Assembly: GCA_002396485.1 (NCBI GenBank)
Contig: DGXZ01000011.1
Span: forward strand, 1 to 16,846
Direction of reading: 5' to 3'
DNA length: 16,846 bases
From: Spartobacteria bacterium UBA5019
GTDB lineage: Bacteria > Verrucomicrobiota > Verrucomicrobiia > Chthoniobacterales > Terrimicrobiaceae
Below are positions 6,246 through 13,394 of the stretch, piece after piece (the stretch's first letter is position 1; each line of letters starts with the position of its first letter). Made by a program: the position numbers and the translations under genes. Under the pieces are notes generated by a model that did no database searches, was not told where the DNA came from, and saw only the letters and a program-made list of their open reading frames with translations.

Positions 6246-6695
6246 TCAGCGGAAATTGATTTTTACAGTTCCCTTGGCTTGGAGGCTGTCCGCGAGCATC
6301 GGGGCCGAAGCGCCTGGAGATGGAGCCGCTTCGCCGGTGAGGGCATTTTTGAGAGCTCCCTCGACCAGTTGGGCGCAGTGGATTTTTATCGGAGGAAGCG
6401 GCCCAAGCGGTTCGGAGAGGGCCTCGCCGGAAAGGCTCAATGCTTCTTGGGGTGTTTTGCCTTTGATGAGTTCCGTCGCCATGCTTGCAACGGCGATGGC
6501 GGTTTGACAGCCGAAGGATTGGAAGGTCGCCTTGTCGATGACGCGCTTGCCACCCTCGTCGCTGAATTTGATCCACATGCGCAGCATGTCGCCGCAATCG
6601 CTGCTGCCGGCCGTTCCCACCGCATCCGCTCCGCTCATTTCGCCGAGGTTTTTGGGATTGCGGATGGCTTCGTCGATTTTGTCCTGTGAGTTCAT
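6246..6695 (-). CDS. IscU/NifU-type iron-sulfur cluster scaffold
   Basis: This 149-aa NifU_N-domain protein provides the platform on which 2Fe-2S clusters are built and passed to target proteins. The three ligand cysteines are in place: Cys34 in SSDCGDML, Cys63 in SFGCQTAIA and Cys107 in IKIHCAQL. Asp36, which keeps clusters labile in IscU, is also present. Residues 1-20 (MNSQDKIDEAIRNPKNLGEM) match the usual N-terminus. The C-terminus extends about 20 residues past the helix after Cys107 and is Pro/Ala-rich, with no C-terminal Nfu domain. The start codon overlaps the stop of the rhodanese-like gene (ATGA, 6695-6692), so the two are coupled. No cysteine desulfurase gene is in the window. Whether it is an IscU or a more specialised scaffold is open. 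Confidence 0.9.
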   Translation of the reverse strand: MNSQDKIDEAIRNPKNLGEMSGADAVGTAGSSDCGDMLRMWIKFSDEGGKRVIDKATFQSFGCQTAIAVASMATELIKGKTPQEALSLSGEALSEPLGPLPPIKIHCAQLVEGALKNALTGEAAPSPGASAPMLADSLQAKGTVKINFR

Positions 6696-7225
6696 TCTGT
6701 GGTGTAGCGTGGCAAAGTGACATCCACCTCGCAACTCCACGCATCAATGCCACCTCGAAGGGCGCGGATGTTTTTAAAAGCGTGGCCGGCAAAGTAGGCC
6801 GCCGCATCGAGACTGCGTGAACCGGTGTGGTCCACGATGATGATTGCCGTGTCCTTCGGCCAGGTTCCCATGACCTCCTGCAAAAAATCCTGCCCCATGA
6901 GCTGAGAGCCTGGGATATGGACAGCCTCGAATTCCTCGCGAGTGCGGATGTCGAGCAGGCGGGCGCCGTCCTTTTGCATGGCCTCGGTGGCCTCAAGCGG
7001 GCTTATGAAAACCTTCGCGTCCGCCTCGTGGGATTCCAAAATACGGCCGATGGCCTCGTGCGGATCGATGCCGTCATTTCTGGCACAGACTCCTTCGAGT
7101 GTTTCCTCCGGCTGAAAGCCACAACTGGCACAGCCGCCGATGTGGTAATGCCGGAAGAGCGTGCGTTGGGCACCTGGGCACTGCTCCAACAGTTCCCGCA
7201 TGGTGATCTGTGGCAATATCGTCAT
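6692..7225 (-). CDS. DUF1858-like domain fused to a Cys-less rhodanese-like domain
   Basis: This is a 177-aa two-domain cytosolic protein. Residues 1-66 resemble DUF1858/ScdA N-terminal domains: a helix (TMRELLEQCPGAQRTLFRHY), then IGGCASCGFQPEETLEGVC with cysteines 32, 35 and 47, which could bind metal or a cluster. Residues 70-175 form a rhodanese fold with LLDIRTREEFEAVHIPGSQL and a WSCEVDV end. The catalytic loop, normally C-x-x-G-x-R-S, reads DHTGSRS, so Asp132 replaces the sulfur-carrying Cys and ordinary sulfurtransferase activity is unlikely. It overlaps the IscU-like gene by ATGA and follows the glycosyltransferase gene by 44 nt. ATG 7225 is preferred; upstream in-frame sequence overlaps the glycosyltransferase and is not protein-like. 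A role in iron-sulfur assembly is inferred from context. Confidence 0.85.
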   Translation of the reverse strand: MTILPQITMRELLEQCPGAQRTLFRHYHIGGCASCGFQPEETLEGVCARNDGIDPHEAIGRILESHEADAKVFISPLEATEAMQKDGARLLDIRTREEFEAVHIPGSQLMGQDFLQEVMGTWPKDTAIIIVDHTGSRSLDAAAYFAGHAFKNIRALRGGIDAWSCEVDVTLPRYTTE

Positions 7226-7269
7226 GGAGTCGAAGACTAGGCCTTTTTCCCTATCACGCCACGGATTTT

Positions 7270-8442
7270 TCAGGGCGAATACCGCGCCACGACATCCGAG
7301 TAAATATCCAAGAGTCGTGAGAAGACTGTCCTCCAGGAATAGCGTCCACGCGCCTCCTCGCTGGCACGCAATCCGGCGGCGCGAAGATCGATGGTGAATT
7401 TGCCCTCGATGGCTTCTGCAAGTGCCGATGGCGAGTTTTCTGTAGCCCACTGCTTCTGGTCGGAAAAAATAATGCGATCCATGTAGCTACCCTTGATTCC
7501 AACGACTGGTGTTCCACTCGCCTGGCTCTCCAAGGCAACGAGGCCGAAAGTCTCCTGCACACCGGGATGCACGAAAAGATCGGCGGCGCGGTAAATTCGC
7601 GCGAGTTCGGCCGGGTCGGAGCAATACGGCATCCAATGCACGCCGGGCGTTTGATTTTGAAGATCGATCAATGATGAACGCTGTGTACCGTCCCCGAGGC
7701 AGAGAAGCTCGTAGGGCTCGCGTGAGCGGGCGCGCAGGAGCGTGTAGGCATCGAAGAGCGTTCGGACATTTTTCTCTGTGGCGAGGCGACCGACATAGAG
7801 CAGGAGGCGGGCGTCATTCGAAATTCCGAGTTGCGCACGAGTCGCGGCGCGGTCGGCAGGCTCGGGGCGGAAAATCTCGTCATCAACTCCAAGGTCGACG
7901 GTGTGGGTATTCTCGACGCCCCACCCTCCCAAGAGGCCGGCCAGAATTGGACTCGGAACGAAGGTGCATTCGAATCGGTTGTAAAGAGTGGTGACGTATT
8001 TTCGACAGGTCTCCTCTGCAATCGAGACGGCGAGGGGTCCCATGAACTTTCCCACGGTGCGCAAAATGGATTCCGAAAAGTGCGAATGGTAGAAGCCAAC
8101 AACCGGGATATCGAGGCCACGACCGGAGGCAACGGCTTTCCAGGCGACTTGATACGGATCCCCGGATTCGATGATGTGGGGCCTTTCTTTTTCCAGAACC
8201 TCTTCGACAAGGTGGAGCTTGGTGAGGGCGCGGTAGCGTGAGGTGCGCGAGAGAAGCTGTGAGGCGATCGTATAAACACGCACGGTGTCATCGCCGCTGG
8301 ATGCAGTCTTTTCGCCCGGCACAATAACGATGTGCTGGCAATCCGGCCTGTGACGCCGGAGAAAAGCGCTCTTCTGCTCGATATACCGTCGGACCCCCCC
8401 ACTGACGGGCGAGTAGAACTGCGTGAGGTCGCAAATTTTCAA
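7270..8442 (-). CDS. GT4-family glycosyltransferase
   Basis: This 390-aa cytosolic or membrane-associated retaining glycosyltransferase has the GT-B fold. The N-terminal domain starts KICDLTQFYSPVSGGVRRYI, with the Gly-rich acceptor loop PVSGG, and contains VVGFYHSHF. The C-terminal domain has LLYVGRLATEKNVRTLFDAY and the donor-binding E-x7-E motif in GVQETFGLVALE. It resembles MgtA/PimB-like mannosyl- or glucosyltransferases that act on lipid or glycan acceptors; donor and acceptor cannot be told from sequence. The start is TTG at 8442: no ATG or GTG is available and the N-terminus fits the family exactly from this codon. It lies 12 nt after the trxB stop, so the two are co-transcribed. No other envelope glycan gene is adjacent. 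Confidence 0.9.
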   Translation of the reverse strand: MKICDLTQFYSPVSGGVRRYIEQKSAFLRRHRPDCQHIVIVPGEKTASSGDDTVRVYTIASQLLSRTSRYRALTKLHLVEEVLEKERPHIIESGDPYQVAWKAVASGRGLDIPVVGFYHSHFSESILRTVGKFMGPLAVSIAEETCRKYVTTLYNRFECTFVPSPILAGLLGGWGVENTHTVDLGVDDEIFRPEPADRAATRAQLGISNDARLLLYVGRLATEKNVRTLFDAYTLLRARSREPYELLCLGDGTQRSSLIDLQNQTPGVHWMPYCSDPAELARIYRAADLFVHPGVQETFGLVALESQASGTPVVGIKGSYMDRIIFSDQKQWATENSPSALAEAIEGKFTIDLRAAGLRASEEARGRYSWRTVFSRLLDIYSDVVARYSP

Positions 8443-8454
8443 AAGCGCGGGCGT

Positions 8455-9372
8455 TTACTCGGAATCCGCCAACCAGCGTTCGGCCTCAATCGCTGCGGCG
8501 CATCCCTGCCCTGCGGCCGTGATGGCTTGGCGGTAAACATGATCGGCCACATCGCCAGCGGCGAAGACTCCGGACACATTGGTGCGCGTGCCACCAGTTT
8601 GAACCAAGTAGCCGTTCGAGTCGGTGGTGAGGCTTTTGCGGAACGGGGCCGTATTGGGCTCGTGGCCGATGGCGACGAAAACGCATTTGAGAGCTAGCTC
8701 GGATGTTGAACCATCCTTGAGATTCTTGATGTGAACTCCAGCCACTTCACCAGCGTCATCGGTGATATAGCCGGTCACGAGCGAGTTCCAGACTGGTTTA
8801 ATCTTCGGATTGGCCAGGGCACGGTCGGCCATGATCTTCGAGGCACGGAGTGTATCGCGGCGATGAATGAGATAAACTTCGGAGGCAAAGCGGGTGAGAA
8901 AAGTTGCCTCCTCGCAAGCGGAGTCGCCACCGCCCACCACACAAACGGGCACATTTCGGTAGAAAGCGCCGTCACAGGTTGCGCAGGAGGTGAGTCCATG
9001 CCCGATCAGGGAGTGCTCGCCTTCGATGCCGATGTAGCGCGGAGAGGCTCCGCTGGCGATGATGAGAGACTTTGTTTCCATCCAAGCGCCATCCACTTTA
9101 AGCCGATGGGGAGTGCCGGGCTCGAATTCCTCCACGACGCCGTATTGGAAGCGGGCGCCGAATTTTTCAGCCTGCTGATGCATCCGCTGGATCAGTTCCG
9201 GACCGTCCACCCCGTCAGGAAATCCGGGGAAATTTTCCACCGCCGTCGTGGTGGTGAGCTGTCCGCCTGGGAGGCGTCCCTCGAGAACCAACGGCGAAAG
9301 ATTGGCGCGTGCGGTGTAGATTGCGGCGGTGAGCCCGGCACAACCGGTGCCGACAATAATGACGTTTTCCAT
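8455..9372 (-). CDS. trxB: thioredoxin reductase
   Basis: This 305-aa FAD-dependent enzyme passes electrons from NADPH to thioredoxin. The FAD-binding GTGCAG (residues 8-13) and the GQLTTTTAVENFPGFP segment are followed by the redox-active CATC pair in SCATCDGAF and the NADPH motif GGGDSACEEA. The second FAD motif is GVFAAGDVADHVYRQAITAA. Length and architecture are those of low-molecular-weight bacterial TrxB. I start at ATG 9372 (MENVIIVGTG); the upstream in-frame extension is Cys-rich and unlike the family. It is the first gene of the minus-strand run trxB - glycosyltransferase - rhodanese-like - IscU-like, with gaps of 12 nt, 44 nt and an overlap. The leader is not Shine-Dalgarno-like. 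Thioredoxin itself is not in the window. Confidence 0.97.
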   Translation of the reverse strand: MENVIIVGTGCAGLTAAIYTARANLSPLVLEGRLPGGQLTTTTAVENFPGFPDGVDGPELIQRMHQQAEKFGARFQYGVVEEFEPGTPHRLKVDGAWMETKSLIIASGASPRYIGIEGEHSLIGHGLTSCATCDGAFYRNVPVCVVGGGDSACEEATFLTRFASEVYLIHRRDTLRASKIMADRALANPKIKPVWNSLVTGYITDDAGEVAGVHIKNLKDGSTSELALKCVFVAIGHEPNTAPFRKSLTTDSNGYLVQTGGTRTNVSGVFAAGDVADHVYRQAITAAGQGCAAAIEAERWLADSE

Positions 9373-9715
9373 AAGCGCGTGGAGTAAACACAAACACCCG
9401 CCCCTTGCGAAATGAATAATTTCAACCCAACACAATCACGATCTGCTCACCGTAATTTACCTTGTCGGGCGAAAAAAGGAGGTTTAGGCGTTGTTCAATT
9501 AGGCAGTTTTTATGAATCTCTCAGCCACCCTTCGGCCGGCATTTCACGCTCTAGCAATTGTTTTTATGGCATCACCCCCAAGCGCCACTGCACAGGAACC
9601 AGCTTCCAGGCACCTGCCCCGCCCAGCACAATCAACTCCAAACCTCAGGTTCCAGTGCCATCACTGAAGCCGAATTAAAACAAACAGTCACGCCTCCAGA
9701 AATCCGCCACCCACG
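9373..9715. other. divergent intergenic region between trxB and the secreted-protein gene
   Basis: It should contain the trxB promoter (leftward) and that of the plus-strand run (rightward). A 5-bp inverted repeat, GAAAT-gaata-ATTTC (9409-9423), lies about 40 bp before trxB and could be an operator. A perfect AGGAGG at 9477-9482 has no sensible start codon 5-10 nt downstream: TTG 9491 opens only three codons. The only coding-like content is the small signal-peptide ORF at 9512 and a continuation in other frames. Confidence 0.45.
9512..9667 (+). CDS. small putative exported protein, 51 aa, possibly broken
   Basis: Unrecognised. ATG 9512 opens MNLSATLRPAFHALAIVFMA then SPPSATAQEPAS, which looks like a signal peptide with an Ala-x-Ala cleavage site (ATA-QE) near residue 28. 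The rest (RHLPRPAQSTPNLRFQCHH) is not protein-like. A different frame over the same end gives a Pro-rich reading (QAPAPPSTINSKPQVPVPS, stop 9676-9678). The third frame gives SSAITEAELKQTVTPPEIRH PR and stops at 9717-9719, overlapping the next gene's ATG as ATGA. It may be a small exported protein gene with one or two frameshifts, once coupled to the next gene. Confidence is low. Confidence 0.35.
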   Translation: MNLSATLRPAFHALAIVFMASPPSATAQEPASRHLPRPAQSTPNLRFQCHH

Positions 9716-10267
9716 ATGAAACTTCGATTCTTTTTTCTACTCATAGCAACATCAGCCACCCTCTTGGCTGCAGATCCGCTGGAATTTCAAGTTGGAGCCT
9801 TCGCCTTCAGCCGTCCGGATACTTGGAAATGGATCACTCCATCCAGCGCGATGCGGAAGGCTCAACTAGAGGTTCCAGGCACCAATCAGGAAAAAGCCGA
9901 GATCACTTTCTTCCACTTCGGTCCCGGCCAAGGAGGGGGAGTCCAAGCCAATGTCAACCGCTGGTTCGGCCAGTTTCAAGGTGGACCCACATCGCAAAAC
10001 GAGGTCACCGAAGGCCGGACCCGCGTCTATTATGTGCGGGCCGCAGGCACTTTTCAAAGCGGCATGCCCGGAGGCCCGACCACACCACTCGAAAACCATG
10101 CCCTTTTGGGTGCAATACTTGCCGATGAAAAATCCGGCGATGTTTTTGTGAAAATGACCGGACCGCAGTCTGTCGTGCAATCCGCATCCGTGCTTTTCAC
10201 CCAAATGATCACCCAAGCCGCTGCGACACGGGGCGAAGCAGGCATGCCGCCGACAGGCAACCCGTGA
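9716..10267 (+). CDS. secreted protein of unknown function
   Basis: This 183-aa protein has a clear signal peptide (MKLRFFFLLIATSATLLAAD, cleavage near LAA-DP), so it is periplasmic or released. The mature part begins with a compact beta-rich region, FQVGAFAFSRPDTWKWITPSS. It continues AMRKAQLEVPGTNQEKAEITFFHFGPGQGGGVQANVNRWFGQF in pieces, a pattern I associate with uncharacterised proteins of Verrucomicrobiota and Planctomycetota, with no known activity. There are no cysteines in the mature protein and no lipobox. The ATG overlaps the end of a possible upstream reading frame, and the gene precedes secG by 50 nt. The leader CCGCCACCCACG has no Shine-Dalgarno. Confidence 0.8.
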   Translation: MKLRFFFLLIATSATLLAADPLEFQVGAFAFSRPDTWKWITPSSAMRKAQLEVPGTNQEKAEITFFHFGPGQGGGVQANVNRWFGQFQGGPTSQNEVTEGRTRVYYVRAAGTFQSGMPGGPTTPLENHALLGAILADEKSGDVFVKMTGPQSVVQSASVLFTQMITQAAATRGEAGMPPTGNP

Positions 10268-10317
10268 TTTCTTGTCTTTACTAAACCACTTCCCCGTCTA
10301 ATTTCCTCGGCTCTCTT

Positions 10318-10797
10318 ATGTCCATTATCTTGTCAATTCTCATAGCCATTCATGTTTTGGTTTGCGCTTTAATGATTTTAGTCGTCCTCATGCAGCGCCC
10401 TCGCAGCGAGGGACTGGGCTCCGCATTCGGTGGAGGTATCACAGACAACGTCTTCGGCTCTCAGACCACCAATGTTCTTGCTCGATTCACCACATGGATG
10501 GGCATCGCCTTTTTTGCAATCACGCTTCTCCTCTCCATCCTCACAGCAAGGGCAAATTCCGGCAGAAGCGCTATTCAGAAAAAACTCCTCAGCGAGCCTG
10601 TTCCCGCAGCAGTGTCAACTCCGGCTCCAACTCCTCAAAGCACGCCTGAGGCTGCTCCAACCGCGCCAACCGCATCGGCCACACCTGTCGCCGAACCCGC
10701 GCAGGCAGCCCCGCAAGCAACTCCAGAAGTCGAAACCGCCATTGTCGAGCCCACCCCCGCAGCCGCTCCGGAGGCAACTGCTCCTACGCAGAACTAA
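10318..10797 (+). CDS. secG: preprotein translocase subunit SecG with long Ala/Pro tail
   Basis: This 159-aa inner-membrane partner of SecYE supports protein export. Two transmembrane helices (about 3-23, ILSILIAIHVLVCALMILVV, and about 58-77, TTWMGIAFFAITLLLSILTA) flank the conserved cytosolic loop LMQRPRSEGLGSAFGG and the N-V-L-A-R-F-T segment. That is the whole normal SecG (about 75-80 aa). The remaining 70 or so residues are a low-complexity Ala/Pro/Thr/Glu tail, probably periplasmic by the usual topology. It is the second gene in a plus-strand run after the secreted protein. The leader is CTCGGCTCTCTT, without a Shine-Dalgarno. Confidence 0.92.
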   Translation: MSIILSILIAIHVLVCALMILVVLMQRPRSEGLGSAFGGGITDNVFGSQTTNVLARFTTWMGIAFFAITLLLSILTARANSGRSAIQKKLLSEPVPAAVSTPAPTPQSTPEAAPTAPTASATPVAEPAQAAPQATPEVETAIVEPTPAAAPEATAPTQN

Positions 10798-10889
10798 GCC
10801 TAGGCCAGGCACGCCGGGCAACCAACCCAAGCCATACACTCCGAGCACCGGAGACAAGTGAATTTTAGGATATCGGAACCCATGGAACA

Positions 10890-11735
10890 ATGGCAGCCAT
10901 GAAATCCCTGAAAACAATTGCAGCCGCGAGGCGGTGGCGTCAGGGGATCGATACGAGGGTCGTTCTGGTTCCCACCATGGGTGCGCTGCATCACGGGCAC
11001 GAGGCGCTCATCCGCCATGCCCGCAAGATTGCCGGGCCGAGTGGAATCGTCGTGCCTTCCATCTTTGTGAACCCAACGCAATTCGGTCCCAAAGAGGATT
11101 TCAGCGCCTATCCTCGTCCACTCGCGAAGGACCTTGCCACCTGTAGGAAGGCTGGAGCGGATGCTGTTTTTCTGCCCGGAGTGGCGGAAATGTATGCAGC
11201 CGATGCCAGCGTGTCGGTGCTTGAGTCGAGCCTCTCCACGACCCTCTGCGGACGAAGCCGCCCTGGGCATTTCGGGGGAGTCTGCACAGTCGTTGCAAAG
11301 CTTTTTCTAGCCGTCCAGCCCACGCATGCCGTTTTTGGCGAAAAAGACTGGCAACAACTAGCCATCATCAGCCGCATGGTGCGGGATTTGAATTTTCCCA
11401 TAGTGATTGAGCCCTTTGCCACCGTGCGCGAGGCGGATGGGCTCGCCGCAAGTTCCCGCAACGCCTACCTCACACCCGCTGAACGCGAACTTGCGCCAAC
11501 CATTCATGCCGCGATGGCCGAGTCCTCGAAACTCAAAATCCCGTCGGCCATCGAGAAGTCGTGCACGGCCGCAATCAGCAAAATACCGGGCGCAAGGATT
11601 GACTACATCGAAGCGGTGGATGCCTCAACACTCGCCTCGCTTCCCAACCGGAAATCCGCTGGACGCCTTGCAGTGGCGGTCTTTCTCGGGAAAGCCCGGC
11701 TCATTGACAACATCCCCCTCCCCCGAATCCCATGA
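10890..11735 (+). CDS. panC: pantothenate synthetase
   Basis: This 281-aa cytosolic enzyme joins pantoate and beta-alanine using ATP, the last step of vitamin B5 synthesis. Signatures are PTMGALHHGHEAL (residues 28-40, the HIGH-like ATP motif), FVNPTQFGPKEDFSAYPR, GVCTVVAKLF, GEKDWQQ and READGLAASSRNAYL. ATG 10890 is chosen, with a second in-frame ATG at 10899 equally possible (MKSLKTIAAARRW). Its stop overlaps the nadB start as ATGA (11732-11735). No panB or panD gene is next to it. The length is normal. Confidence 0.97.
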   Translation: MAAMKSLKTIAAARRWRQGIDTRVVLVPTMGALHHGHEALIRHARKIAGPSGIVVPSIFVNPTQFGPKEDFSAYPRPLAKDLATCRKAGADAVFLPGVAEMYAADASVSVLESSLSTTLCGRSRPGHFGGVCTVVAKLFLAVQPTHAVFGEKDWQQLAIISRMVRDLNFPIVIEPFATVREADGLAASSRNAYLTPAERELAPTIHAAMAESSKLKIPSAIEKSCTAAISKIPGARIDYIEAVDASTLASLPNRKSAGRLAVAVFLGKARLIDNIPLPRIP

Positions 11736-13324
11736 GAGAATTTGATTTCATAGTCCTCGGCAGCGGCATCGCTGGCCTTTCCTTTGCCCTGAAGGCGGCG
11801 GACAGGGGCCGGGTTGCCCTCATCACCAAACGCGCCCTTGCCGATTCCAACACAGCCTGGGCCCAAGGCGGTGTGGCCTGTGTGATGAGTGATGAGGATT
11901 CCTTCGAGCTGCACATCAAAGACACACTCGATGCCGGAGCAGGCCTCTGCCATGAGGATGCCGTGCGCAAAATGATTACCGAAGGCCCTGAGCGCATCGC
12001 CGAACTCATGAAACTCGGCGTGCACTTCGACCAGCGCGACAATGGAAACGGGCATCATGAACTGGATCTCGGACGCGAGGGAGGACACTCGAAGCGCCGC
12101 ATTCTGCATTTCCGGGACACCACCGGACACGAAATCGAGAGCGCACTCGTTGCGCAAATCGCATCGCATCCGAGCATCGAGGTCATGGAAAACCACATGG
12201 CGGTCGATTTCATAACCACTGGCAAACTCGGATACGCCATGGAGAACAGTTGCGTGGGAGTTTACGTCCTCGACGAGGCCACGGGTGTGGTGGAAACCCT
12301 CCGCAGCGATGTCACCGTGCTGGCCACAGGTGGTTGCGGAAAGGTTTATCTCTACACGACAAATCCCGATATCGCCACGGGGGATGGCGTGGCCATGGCC
12401 TGGAGAGCCGGGGCTGTGATCGCGAACATGGAGTTCATCCAGTTCCACCCGACATGCCTCTACCACCCCGCGATCAAGTCCTTTCTCATCTCCGAAGCAG
12501 TGCGTGGCGAGGGAGCCATCCTCATCAATGAACGCGGACGCCGCTTCATGGAGCATCACAACCCCCAGAAGGAACTCGCCCCGCGCGACATCGTAGCCAG
12601 GGCCATCGATGCCGAAATGAAACGAAGTGGCGCAAAATGCGTGTATCTCGACATAACCCAGAAACCCGCAGATTTCATCAAATCCCGCTTTCCGTCGATT
12701 TATGAGACCTGCCTCCACGCCGGTCTGGACATTACACGAGAGCCAATTCCAGTCGTGCCCGCCGCCCACTACCAGTGCGGAGGTGTGAAGACCGACCTGC
12801 ACGGCGAAGCCTCGCTGCGCGGACTCTATGCCATCGGTGAAGCCGCCTGCACTGGGCTGCACGGAGCCAACAGACTCGCCAGCAACTCGCTCCTCGAAGG
12901 CGTGGTCATGGCCCACAACGCCTTTGAGAAAGCCACCCGCCGGCAGAGGAATCCCGTCAGCATCGACCTCCCCGAGTGGCGTTCCGGCAGTGTGCAGGAT
13001 GTCGATGAACTCGTCGTCATCTCGCACAACTGGGAGGAAATCCGCCGTCTCATGTGGGATTACGTTGGCATCGTCCGCACCGACAAACGCCTCCAGCGCG
13101 CCGCAACACGCCTGCGCAACCTCCACGCCGAAGTGCAGGAGTTTTATTGGAATTTCAAAATCACCACCGACCTGCTCGAACTCCGCAATCTCGTAACCGT
13201 GGCCTCCCTCGTCGTCGATTGCGCGCTGAGCCGCAAGGAAAGCCGCGGCCTCCACTACACTCTGGACTACCCGAACCGCGACGATGCCCGCTTCATGAGG
13301 GACACAGTAATGCGCCGCATCTGA
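11732..13324 (+). CDS. nadB: L-aspartate oxidase
   Basis: This 530-aa FAD enzyme oxidises L-aspartate to iminoaspartate, the first step of de novo NAD synthesis. The N-terminal Rossmann motif is GSGIAGL (10-16), followed by NTAWAQGGVACVMSDEDS. Substrate-site features include LGREGGHSKRRILHFRDTTG, EFIQFHPTCLY, LISEAVRGEGAILINERG and AAHYQCGGVKTDLHG. The FAD-binding IGEAACTGLHGANRLASNSL is near residue 370. A C-terminal helical domain carries MWDYVGIVRT. The length and absence of a long linker distinguish it from succinate dehydrogenase flavoproteins. It overlaps panC by 4 nt and is probably translated by coupling. NadA and NadC are not in the window. A long open frame on the opposite strand is a shadow of this gene. 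Confidence 0.97.
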   Translation: MREFDFIVLGSGIAGLSFALKAADRGRVALITKRALADSNTAWAQGGVACVMSDEDSFELHIKDTLDAGAGLCHEDAVRKMITEGPERIAELMKLGVHFDQRDNGNGHHELDLGREGGHSKRRILHFRDTTGHEIESALVAQIASHPSIEVMENHMAVDFITTGKLGYAMENSCVGVYVLDEATGVVETLRSDVTVLATGGCGKVYLYTTNPDIATGDGVAMAWRAGAVIANMEFIQFHPTCLYHPAIKSFLISEAVRGEGAILINERGRRFMEHHNPQKELAPRDIVARAIDAEMKRSGAKCVYLDITQKPADFIKSRFPSIYETCLHAGLDITREPIPVVPAAHYQCGGVKTDLHGEASLRGLYAIGEAACTGLHGANRLASNSLLEGVVMAHNAFEKATRRQRNPVSIDLPEWRSGSVQDVDELVVISHNWEEIRRLMWDYVGIVRTDKRLQRAATRLRNLHAEVQEFYWNFKITTDLLELRNLVTVASLVVDCALSRKESRGLHYTLDYPNRDDARFMRDTVMRRI

Positions 13325-13394
13325 ACTTTCCTTCCAACGCACGGTTACATTTTTGCTCGCACAGCGAGTCTGGAATGCCCATTCTCCGCCGCCT

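Noticed and set aside
9412..9678. 88-codon plus-strand frame in the trxB upstream region
   Set aside because: It begins inside the likely trxB promoter and its N-terminal half is not protein-like; only its Pro-rich end may belong to a broken small gene.
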